Origin: Pseudolabrys sp.
Lineage (GTDB): Bacteria > Pseudomonadota > Alphaproteobacteria > Rhizobiales > Xanthobacteraceae
Direction of reading: 5' to 3'
Assembly: GCA_026125925.1 (NCBI GenBank)
Contig: JAHCKF010000012.1
Location: 1-26,623 of the forward strand
Length of the DNA stretch: 26,623 nucleotides
Below, piece by piece: positions 14,951 to 25,400 of the stretch. Made by a program: the position numbers and the translations under genes. The first letter of the stretch is position 1. Every line of letters starts with the position of its first letter. Below the pieces are notes generated by a model. It made no database searches. It had not been told where the DNA came from and was given only the letters and a program-made list of their open reading frames with translations.

Positions 14951-15246
14951 GAGTCGCCATTTCTTGAAATGGGCCGCGGGATGCATAGAAATCTTAAATC
15001 ATTGATTTTACAGCGTAACTCTAATCTAGCGGACCCGAATAGGTATATCCTGAGGTTTTAAACTCCGCTCGCTCGCGAAGTTTCGAACCATAACCATACT
15101 CGAATGAACTCTTTCGGCGACCGACAAAACTGATAATCTTCTTATGGGGACATCACAGTTCTTGGCGCGTGGGGCGCGTTAGGACATGTTTTTGTATTTC
15201 GCGTGGCCGGCAGGCCGGCCGCCGTTCCAAATAGAACGGGGGCACG
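14951..15246. other. Intergenic region upstream of LuxR gene
   Basis: It is more AT-rich than its surroundings and has no gene. It should contain the promoter for the LuxR-type gene, but no -35/-10 pair stands out. A GGCCGGC/GGCCGGCC GC element (about 15204-15220) and a small hairpin (15222-15239) lie just in front of the start codon. Confidence 0.5.
15222..15239 (+). promoter_or_regulatory. Small hairpin abutting the LuxR gene ribosome site
   Basis: CCGTTC (15222-15227) pairs with GAACGG (15234-15239) around a 6-base loop. The right arm runs into the G-run (15238-15242) that serves as ribosome site for ATG 15247, so folding could limit translation initiation. A six-bp stem may arise by chance. 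Confidence 0.3.
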
Positions 15247-16335
15247 ATGCAGTCTTTTGAAAGTCTAATCGACCGAATCTACGAAGCCGCCGTTGTTCCG
15301 GAATATTGGACCGATATTCTCGACAGAATGGCTGAGATCGCCGGCGGCGAAGGCAGCATGCTGTTCGCCACGCGGCCGGGCCAATATGACTGGATCGCAT
15401 CCGAGGCAATACGGCGCTTCACCGCCGAATGGATCGAAAGCGAGTGGGTCGCCAAGAACGCTCGCGGCCAGCGGCTCATTCCGATCCGGGAGCCGCGATT
15501 TCTCTGTGATCTCGATGCCTTCACGCGCGAGGAACTGGACCGCGAGCCATATTACACCGAGTTCCTGCGGCCGCGCGGCCTCGGCTGGTGTGTGGGGACG
15601 GCCATTCATTCCCCTTCGTCTGATACGCTGGTGTTCTCGGTTGAACGGCGTCACGACGCTGGTCCGGTGGAGCGTGCGGCCGTTGATAAGCTCGATGCTC
15701 TAAGGCCCCACCTTGCCCGAGCCGCGCTGCTCGCCGGGCGCGCCGGTCTGCATAGCGCACAGGTGTCGGTCGATACGCTGGAAACAGTTGGTTTTGCCGC
15801 CGCGGTCTTGACGCAGACCGGACGCGTATTGGGCTCCAATCCAAGATTCATCGCCTGCGCGCCATCAATTTCGATCGGAGCCAACAATGCGGTCCACTTC
15901 GCCGATCCATCGGCGCAAAAACTGTTCCTCAACGGATTACAGAGCCTGCAATCCGGTTCGGGGCTGTCGCCCGGCCGGTCGGTCCCGGTGCCCAGGTCCG
16001 GGACCAATCCGCCGTTGATCGCCCACCTGCTGCCGCTGCGCCGGTCAGCCAAGGACATCTTTGCAAACTCCTACTCCCTCATGTTCGTCACTGCCGTCGA
16101 CTTCAAGAAAAGCCCGGCCGCGACCTTGCTCGAAGGCCTGTTCGACCTGACCCCAGCAGAGGCAAAGATCGCTTCTTTGGTCACGGAAGGGCTGTCGGTC
16201 ACGGACATTGCGCAGTCCCAGATGGTCAGTTCCAATACGGTCCGGATGCACCTGAAGGCCATCTTCGAGAAGACGGGCGTTCACCGCCAGGCAGAGCTCG
16301 TCAGCCTCATGGCCACCCCCTCATCTGTACCTTAA
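15247..16335 (+). CDS. LuxR-family transcriptional regulator
   Basis: A 362-residue regulator. The C-terminal LuxR/FixJ helix-turn-helix (about residues 301-355) is clear: LTPAEAKIASLVTEGLSVTD, then SNTVRMHLKAIFEKTGVHRQ. The N-terminal ~290 residues form an unidentified sensor region; they lack an obvious receiver aspartate or autoinducer-binding signature, and look more like the GAF/PAS-type sensor seen in stand-alone alphaproteobacterial LuxR proteins (FESLIDRIYEAAVVPEYWTD near the N-terminus is a typical opening). The start at ATG 15247 has a GGGGG site 4 bases upstream. It lies immediately before, and in the same direction as, the giant RTX gene (162-base gap), which makes that gene a reasonable target. 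The signal is unknown. Confidence 0.9.
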   Translation: MQSFESLIDRIYEAAVVPEYWTDILDRMAEIAGGEGSMLFATRPGQYDWIASEAIRRFTAEWIESEWVAKNARGQRLIPIREPRFLCDLDAFTREELDREPYYTEFLRPRGLGWCVGTAIHSPSSDTLVFSVERRHDAGPVERAAVDKLDALRPHLARAALLAGRAGLHSAQVSVDTLETVGFAAAVLTQTGRVLGSNPRFIACAPSISIGANNAVHFADPSAQKLFLNGLQSLQSGSGLSPGRSVPVPRSGTNPPLIAHLLPLRRSAKDIFANSYSLMFVTAVDFKKSPAATLLEGLFDLTPAEAKIASLVTEGLSVTDIAQSQMVSSNTVRMHLKAIFEKTGVHRQAELVSLMATPSSVP

Positions 16336-16449
16336 CTGACCTCCGCCATTTGATTTTTTCAAAGCCGACACGACTTCAGGCTCACATTACCCATTTAGGT
16401 GTAGCGGGCCGCCCTCACCAAAAGTTGTAATCGCATCTCTGGCACGGCG

Positions 16450-16478
16450 CCCCGAGAGGGGTGGTTGCGCCTGCAACC
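16450..16478 (+). promoter_or_regulatory. Tandem hairpins in leader of the giant RTX gene
   Basis: CCCC-GAGA-GGGG (16450-16461) is followed by GGTTGC-GCCT-GCAACC (16463-16478), two compact perfect stems with 4-base loops, ending 19 bases before ATG 16498. No U-run follows, so they are not an intrinsic terminator of the LuxR gene. They may shape the leader mRNA or form part of an operator; function is inference. Confidence 0.35.
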
Positions 16479-16497
16479 TGTTCCGGGGGGGGAGCAC

Positions 16498-19400
16498 ATG
16501 TCGGTCATCATTGGCAACAAGAAGAACAACACTCTTATTGGCACCAACGGCAGCGACATCATTTTTGGCGCAGCTGGAAATGACCAAATCTCCGCCGGGA
16601 ATGGCGACAACCTGATCTTTGGCGGCTCGGGTCACGACACCATCACCGCCGGTTGGGGTGACGATCTCATCGATGGCGGTGACGGCAACGACATCATTGA
16701 TGCCGGCGACGGCAACAATATCGTCAGCGGGGGCGGCGGCAACGATACGATAACAACCGGCGCTGGCAGCGATATCGTGATCGGCGGGAATGGCAACGAC
16801 ATCATCGATGCGGGCGATGGCAACAACATCATCAGCGGTGGCGGCGGCAACGACACGATCACCGCTGGCGGTGGCAATGACGTGGTCACCGGTGGCAGGG
16901 GCAACGACACTATCAATGCCGGTGCCGGTAGCAACACTGTCATTGGCGGAGGCGGCAACGATACGATCACAACAGGCGGAGGCAACGACACAATTGAGAC
17001 GGGCGATGGCAAGGACGTCATCAATGCGGGGGCCGGCTCGGATAACGTGGACAGCGGCGGCGGCAATGACGTCGTTGTATACGCCGTCGCCGAGAACGCC
17101 ACGAGTCATGACTTCTACGATGGCGGGAAAGGCAATGACACGCTGAGGCTGGTGCTCACTCCGGCCGAGGCCGCCAATCCAGCCATCCTTGCCGATATCC
17201 AGAACTTCCAGAATTTTCTCGTCTCTCATGCTCACGGCAACAAGGCGAATGGCGCGACCTTTCACTTTACTGCTTTCGATCTGAGCGTCAGGAATTTCGA
17301 ATCGATCGAAATCCTGGTCCAGGGTGGCGGCAACAGCCCGGCCGATATTGGTTCTCCGACGGTCGCTGACGTCACAGAAGACGCGGCTTCACCGACTCTG
17401 ACCGCGGCCGGCGCCATCGCCATCAGCGACGCCGACCAGGGCGAGGCCGTATTCCAGACCACCGTCGCCGGCGCGCCGGGCAATCTCGGCACGCTCGTTC
17501 TGGCCGCCGACGGCAGCTACACCTATAGCGTCGCCAACAGCGCCGTTCAGTATCTCGGTCTGGGCGACACGAAGCTCGAAACCTTCACGGTGACGACGCT
17601 CGACGGCACGCAGAAGCAGATCGACTTCACGATCCACGGCCAGAACGATGCGGCGAGCATCGGCGCCCCGACCGTCTCCGGCGTCACCGAAGACGCGGCT
17701 TCACCGACCCTGACCGCGGCCGGCTCCATCGCCATCAGCGACGCCGATCAAGGGCAATCGGCTTTCCAGACCGCGGTGACCGGCTCCGCCGGCAATCTCG
17801 GAACGCTCAGCCTGGCAAGTGACGGTAGCTACGCTTACAGCGTAGCTAACGAGGCGGTTCAATACCTCGGCCGAAATGAAGTTAAAATCGACAGCTTCAC
17901 CGTCACGTCGGCCGATGGAGCCCAGAAGCAGGTCAGCTTCACAATTCACGGCCAGAACGACGCGCCGACTTCGCTGGCGCTCGACGGAACGACGATCGAT
18001 GCCGGCAAGGGCGGTGCCGAGGTCGGTACACTCACACTTCTGGACGCGGATACGAGCGACGTCGCCTTCACCTATTCGGTGAGCGACGCTCGTTTTGAGG
18101 TCGTGCAGGACAGCGGCCATGCCGTTCTCAAGCTCAAGGGGGACGACGTCAACGGTATTTCTCTTGACGCGCAGACGGAGCAGTCGATTTCCTTGACGGT
18201 CACCGCCACCGACCAGGGCGGCTTGAGCACGAGCCAGAGTTTCGAGCTCGGCGTGAAGACGGTCGGCACCAGCATCGATGGTTATATCAAATTCGCCACG
18301 GTTACCGCGGGGGCCGCCTCTGCGCAGACGGATGAATTCGGCAATTTCTCGCTTGTTGGGGCCTCGGGGCCATTGGAGCTGACCGGCGGCATCGACATTT
18401 CGACCGGCCTTCCATTTACGGGGGTGATGCGTGCGCCACCCGGTTCCTCGGTCGTGACGCCGCTCACGACACTGGTCGTCGCCGTTCACGACGCCAACTC
18501 CGGCATGACCTATGCTGAAGCCAACCAGCTTGTGCTGAACCGGATCGGTCTCGCGTCGGCGGATATCGACCTGGCCTCCTTCGACCCCATCGCAGCCTCA
18601 ATATCGAGCGACACCGCGACACAAAGCAGCGGCAGCACTGCGATCGCCGCGGCGATTCAGATTCAGAATACGATCGTGCAAGCCGCCGCGTTGCTGCAAG
18701 GCGCCGGCGCCACCGATGCCGATGCCACTGAGGCCGTGGTTGCGCAGCTGGCGGCGCAGACTGGCAGCTTGAGCGACCCGGGCGTGGTTTCAAGTATCAT
18801 CACCGCCGCCGCTTCGGCGACGCTCGGCGTTGGTGCGATTCCCCAGACGGTGCTCGACGGTGCGACGCAGATCGTTGCCGCAAGCAACGGGCTTGCCTCG
18901 ACGGCGGCCACCTCGGCCACCGGCACGGATCTGTTGACGACCCTCGCGCAGATCTCGGTCGTTGCCCAAAGCAATGGCTCTTCCGCGCTCGCCGATGCCG
19001 GGTCCACCGGCATCATCACGCAGTCGGTCCAGGACAGCCTCACCACCAATCTCCAAACGGCGGTCGACAACCAGGCAAGCTACGTCGCGCAACAGGACGT
19101 GCTCGGCGTCAATGCCGGACAATCGATCACCGGCACCTCGGGCGCCGACACCCTGACGGGCTTCGCGGGGAACGACACGCTGACCGGGCTTGCCGGAAAC
19201 GACGTTCTCAAGGGCGGCGACGGCAACGACACCCTCGACGGTGGCGCCGATTACGACCGGGCGACGTATTCGGATGCGACCGGATCGATCGCTGTCGATC
19301 TCGCAGCAGGCACGGTCAGTGGCCCTGGCGTCGGCACCGATACCCTCCAATCGATCGAAATGATCAGCGGCAGCAACTTCGCTGACAATCTTTCAGCCGT

Positions 19401-22400
19401 CGGCTTCGGCGCCACCAGCACGAACGCCGGCTCGGGCGGAACCTTCAATGAATTCGAAGGCCGCGGCGGCAACGACGTCATCCTTGGCAACGGCGCAACT
19501 CGTGTATCCTATTTGAACGCCACAGCGGCCGTGACTGTGAACCTTGCGACCGGGACCGCGCAAGGCTCCGCTGGTGGCGATGTCGCAAATGTTGGCATCG
19601 ATACCTTCAGCGGCGTGAGCCAGGTCCGCGGTTCGGCCTTCGACGACACCCTTCTGGGCAGCGTCAATAACGACCAGTTCGAGGGCCGTGGCGGCAGCGA
19701 TCTGATCAGTGGCGGCGGCGGCAATGACCGTGCGCGCTACGATTTCGATTCTGCCGCTGTCCAGGTTGATCTGGCCGCCGGCACAGTGACCGGCGGAGAT
19801 GCCGGCGCGGGCGGCCACGACACGCTGCAGTCCATCGAACTCGTGCGCGGCACCAATTTCGCCGATACCTACACCGCTGTCGGCTTTGGCAGCGCAAGCA
19901 CAAACGCCGGTTCCAGCGGCAACTTCAATGAATTCGAGGGCATGGGCGGAGCCGATATCATCACCGGCAATGGCAACACCCAAATCGCCTTCTACAACGC
20001 GACGGGCGGCGTAACCGTCAATCTTGGCGCCGGGACCGTCACCGGCGACTCCTCGGTCGGCACAGACACCATCACCGGCGGGGTCAGCCGCGTCGCGGGC
20101 TCGCAATTCGCCGATTCGATCACCGGCGGAAATACCGGCGACGTCATCATCGGCAATGGCGGGGACGACGTCATCAATGGTGGCGGCGGTGCCGACATGG
20201 CCGTTTATTCGGGGCCCGTCGGCGGCTACACCATCTCTTCGGCTTCAGTGCATGACAATACGGCCAATCGGGACGGCACCGACACGCTTAGCAATGTCGA
20301 GGTCCTGCAGTTCGGCAACGGCAATGGCGCGGCCTACCGGTTGATTGCGAGCGGATCGGCCGCAGCGCCGATCAACGTTTCGACTCTGGGATTTTCGGGC
20401 ACCGCCGGCCTCGTCTCACTGACCGGGGGCGACGATTATTTGACCATCGGACAGAATTTCTTCGGCCGGCCGATCGACCTCGGCGCCGGCAGCAGCGATA
20501 CCGTCGATCTCGGCATTTCCGGCGCCGGTTATACGCTCGGTTTCGTCGGTGTCGAATTCCTCAAAGGCGCGGGCGGCGATGAATTCGTCGCCCTTTCGAA
20601 CAACGCTAGCGGTCTGACGATCGACATGAGTTCCGGAACGGATACCGTGAACCTCGCCAATGGCGCGAATTCGGTGAACGTCACCAACGTTGAAAATCTC
20701 AACGGTAGTGATTTCTCCGGCTCGTCGGACGACACGCTAACGCTGCTAAATAATGCCACGGGTCTGAGCGTCAATCTCGCCAACGGCGTCAACACGCTCA
20801 ACCTGGCTCAAGGCGCCAACGATTTCAGCAATCTGTTCAATATCAACGCGGTCCATGGCACCGCGGGCGACGATGCGCTGACCGTCCACAATGGGCTATA
20901 CAGTAGCGGTGATCCGATGGTCATCGACCTGGGGGGCGGTTATGACATACTGACTATCGCGGGACAGTATAATACCGCGAATGTCACAGGAACCGAGCAG
21001 ATCGTGGGCGGCGACGGCGATACGTCTCTCCAGCTCACGAATAACGTCAGCGGCCTGTTCATCGATCTGGGCACCGGATCGAACTCGCTCAATCTGGCGG
21101 ACGGTGCAAATGCCGTCAGCATTACCAATGTAAGCTCGGTCGGCGGCAGCGACTTCTCTTATTCCTCGGACGATACGCTGACGCTGCTGAACAATGTTTC
21201 CGGCGTGAGCGTCAATCTCGGCAACGGGTTCAACACGCTCAATCTCTCTCAAGGCTCCAATGACTTCAGCGGCCTGTTCAACATCAATGCTGTGCAAGGC
21301 AGCGCGGGCGACGACACGCTGACGGTCCACAACGGGCTGTACAGCAGCGGTGATCCGATGGTCATCGACTTGGGGGGCGGTTATGACACACTGACCCTCG
21401 GGGGACAGTATAATACCGCGAATGTCACAGGAATTGAGCAGATCGTCGGCGGCGACGGCGATACGTCCCTCCAGCTAACGGATAACGTCAACGGCTTGTT
21501 CATCGATCTGGGCACCGGTTCGAACACGCTCAATCTGGCCGACGGCGCCAATGCCGTGGGCATCGCCAATGTGAGCTCGCTCGGCAGCAGCGACTTCTCC
21601 GTGCCATCCGACGACACGCTTACGCTGTTGAACAATGTTTCGGGTGTCACCGTCAATCTCGGCAACGGGTCAAACATGCTCCACCTGGCGGCTGGAGCCA
21701 ATGATTTTGGCTCCATCTATAATGCGGATTTAATCGTCGGCACCGGGTCGGACGACACGCTGACCATCGCCGCCGATCTCGGCTCATTGAACGGTCCCTC
21801 GACGATCGATCTTGGAGATGGCACTGATACACTTACGTTCTTAAATCCGAATAGCGGCGTCTATTTCAGCGCCGAAAATATTGAAACGATCAACGGCACG
21901 GCGCTCAGCGATACGATCATATTGATGAGCGGGAGCACCGTGACGGGCGGGTTAGGCCTGGATAATTTTACAGCAAGCGCAGGCGTCGACAGGTTTCGTT
22001 TCACTCAGGTTGCCGACTCCGCGCTCGGTAGCGGCGACCACATCGACGGTTTCGATGCGACGCAAGACAAGCTGCTGTTCGATGACGTGAGCGGTCTCGC
22101 CAGCCCTATCAACTTCGTCGGATCGGATGCATTCAGCGGCGGCGCCGCAGAAGCGCGTCTGCAGGGTTCGACCCTTCAGATTGACGTCGACGGCGATGGC
22201 CAGATGACCGCGAGCGACATGGAGATTGAACTCTATAATCTCAACGGGAATTTGAGCAACGCCAACTTCAGTCCAGCGGCCGTCATAGCGAACGTGCCGC
22301 CCAATAATATCCTTCTGTCGAATGCCACGGTCGCCGAGAACAGCGCAAATGACGCTGTCGTCGGCTCACTGTCGGCACTCGACCCCGATTCGGGCGACAC

Positions 22401-25400
22401 GGCAGCATTCGCGCTCGTCGACGATGCCGGCGGCTTGTTCGGCATCGTTGGCGGCAACCTTGTTGTGGCCGGCACTCTGGATTATGAAGCAGCAGCTTCG
22501 CATCAGGTGACCGTCCGGGCAACCGACAGCGCCAACAACACTTACGACAAGCAATTCACGATCTCGGTCTCCGACGTGAATGAAGGCCCGACGGACATTG
22601 TCGTCGCCAGCCTGACCGTTGCGGAAAATAGCGCCGGCGGCACGGTGGTAGGAGCCTTGTCGGCCGTGGACCCGGATGCGGCCGACACGGCGGTGTTCAC
22701 CCTTGTCGACGATGCCGGCGGCCTTTTCGCCGTCGATGGTAGCAACAATCTCGTCGTCGCTGGCCCCCTCGATTACGAGACGGCCGCGTCGCATCAAGTG
22801 ACTGTGCGCGTCACCGACGGCGCCGGTAACAGTTACGATAAGGCCTTCACCGTTGCTATTGCCAACGTAAACGAAAGCCCGACGGACATTACCATCTCCA
22901 ACCTGACCGTCGACGAAAACAGCGCCGACGGTACGGTGGTGGGCACCTTGGACGCCGTCGACCCCGATGCAGCGGACACGGCGACGTTCACGCTGATCGA
23001 CAATGCCGGCGGCTTGTTTGCCATTGACAGCAGCAACAACCTTGTCGTCACCGGCCCCCTCGATTACGAGGCCGCATCCTCACATCAGATCACCGCCCAG
23101 GTCATCGATGGCGGTGGCAATACCTACGAGAAGGTATTGACTGTCAACCTCACGGATCTCCCGGGCCAAACACTAAATGGAGATTCGGGCGCCAACACCC
23201 TGCTTGGCACTAGCGAAGATGACACTCTTCACGCCCTGGCTGGAGATGATGTTCTGCAAGGCCTCGGCGGAAATGACATTTTGGATGGCGGCGCCGGTTT
23301 CGACCGCGCAGTCTATAGCGACGCGAGCGGACCGCTCTCGATCAACATGGCTTCCGGGGGCGTCAGCGGAAACGGCACCGACACGTTGCAGTCGATCGAG
23401 CTCGTGTCCGGCAGCGACTACGCGGATACGTATAACGCCGTCGGGTTCAACGGCGGCAGCGCAAATGCCGGCTCAGGCGGCACGTTCAACGAATTCGAGG
23501 GTCGTGGTGGCGACGATGTCATTACGGGGAACGGTGCGACGCGCGTCTCGTATCTAACGGCGGCGGCCGCCGTTACAGTGAGTATCGCGAGCGGAACGGG
23601 ACAAAGCCTTGCCGGGGGCGACGCCGCCGGCGTTGGCACCGATGCCTTTACCGGTGTCAGTCAGGTTCGCGGCTCGGCCTACGACGACGTTTTGTCGGGC
23701 AGCAATGCGGGCAACGAGCAATTTGAAGGTCGGGGCGGCAGCGATACGATCAATGGTCTCGGTGGCCTTGATCGGGCGCGTTACGACTTCGACTCCGCCG
23801 CAATCCAGGTCGATCTCGCCTCGGGCAGCGTCACCGGCGGCGATGCCGGCGTGGGGAACCACGATACCCTCCAATCCATCGAATTGATCCGCGGATCGAG
23901 TTTCGACGACACCTATGACGCTACGGGGTTCAGCAACGTAAGCACCAATGCCGGTTCGAACGGTACATTCAACGAGTTCGAAGGCATGGCCGGGAATGAT
24001 ACGATCACTGGCAACGGAGCGACGCAAATTGTCTTCTATAATGCAACTGGCGGTGTGACGGTCGACCTCGCCGCTGGCACCGTCGATGGCGACGGCTCTG
24101 TCGGTCACGACACTATCTCCGGCGGCGTGATGCAGGTGATCGGCTCTGGCTATGGCGACCTGCTGCAGGGCAGCGCCAACCCGATCCCGACGTCCGAGAC
24201 CTTCGAAGGCCGGAGCGGTAATGACACGATCGACGGGCGTGCCGGCTTCGACCGTGCAATCTATGGCAACGATCCGTCGGCCCAATCAGGCATCACCGTC
24301 AACATGGCGGCCGGGACCGTGACAGGCGACGCTGCGATCGGCAACGACACGCTGATCTCTGTGGAATCCGTCTTCGGCACCAACTATGCCGACGTCTATG
24401 ACGCGACCAATTTCCATGGCGCCTCCGTGGACATCGGAAATGGCGACGACTTCAATGAGTTCCAGGGGCTGGGCGGCAACGACACCATCACCGGCAATGG
24501 CAATACGCGCATCAGCTATGCGAACGCCAATGGTGCGGTGACCGTCGACCTGCAAGCCGGGACGGCGGACGGCAACGGGTCCGTGGGTCATGACACGTTC
24601 ACGGGGGTCAGCCGGGCGCGCGGCTCCGGCTTTGGCGACACGATCTCCGGCGACGGAAACGACAACCGACTGGAAGGGTGGGGCGGCAACGACGCGATAG
24701 ATGGCCGCGGCGGCTTTGATTTCGCCCTCTACAGCAACGACAATCGGACGGTCTCGGGCATCAACGTCAACCTGGCGGCAGGTACCGTTACCGGGGATTT
24801 CAGCGTCGGGAGCGACACGCTGCAGTCGATTGAAGGGGTGTATGGCACGGCCTTCGCCGACACATTCGACGCCACCGGCTTCAGCGGGGCGAGCACCAAT
24901 GCTGGCTCAACAGGCGCGCTGAACGAATTCGAGGGCTGGTCGGGCGACGACACCGTCATCGGCAACGGCAACACGCGGATCTCCTTCAACATGGCGACCT
25001 CCGGCGTGAACGTCGACCTCGCCGCGGGGACCGCGGATGGCGATGCGTCCGTCGGACATGATACGCTGAGCGGCGTCGATGCCGTGAGCGGTTCGCTGTT
25101 CGACGATACCCTCAAGGGCGATAATGGGAGCAACACGCTGACCGGCAAGGGCGGCGCCGACATTTTCATCTATTCGGACGGCGCGGACACCGTCGCCGAT
25201 TTCGACCAGGGGCAAAGCGACAAAATCAACCTCGCCGGTTCCGGCATTACCGGCTGGTCGCAGTTGCTGCCCATGATCAGCCAGTCGGGCCCGGACACGC
25301 TGATCAACTTCGGCGCTGGCAACTCCATCACGTTGACCGGGGTCACCGCGACGAACCTGACCCAGAACGACTTCGTGTTTGAATCGGTCAACATGATCAC

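Noticed and set aside
14183..14986. Minus-strand open frame of 267 codons over the transposase remnant
   Set aside because: The plus strand carries recognisable IS256-type transposase text; the minus frame has no family content or ribosome site.
16387..17265. Long minus-strand open frame (292 codons) and similar ones at 17701-18489, 19393-20106, 23554-24285, 24907-25620
   Set aside because: They are mirror frames of the giant repeat gene: its GC-rich, repeat-driven codon pattern removes stops on the opposite strand. They consist of low-complexity V/A/D/I text without ribosome sites.
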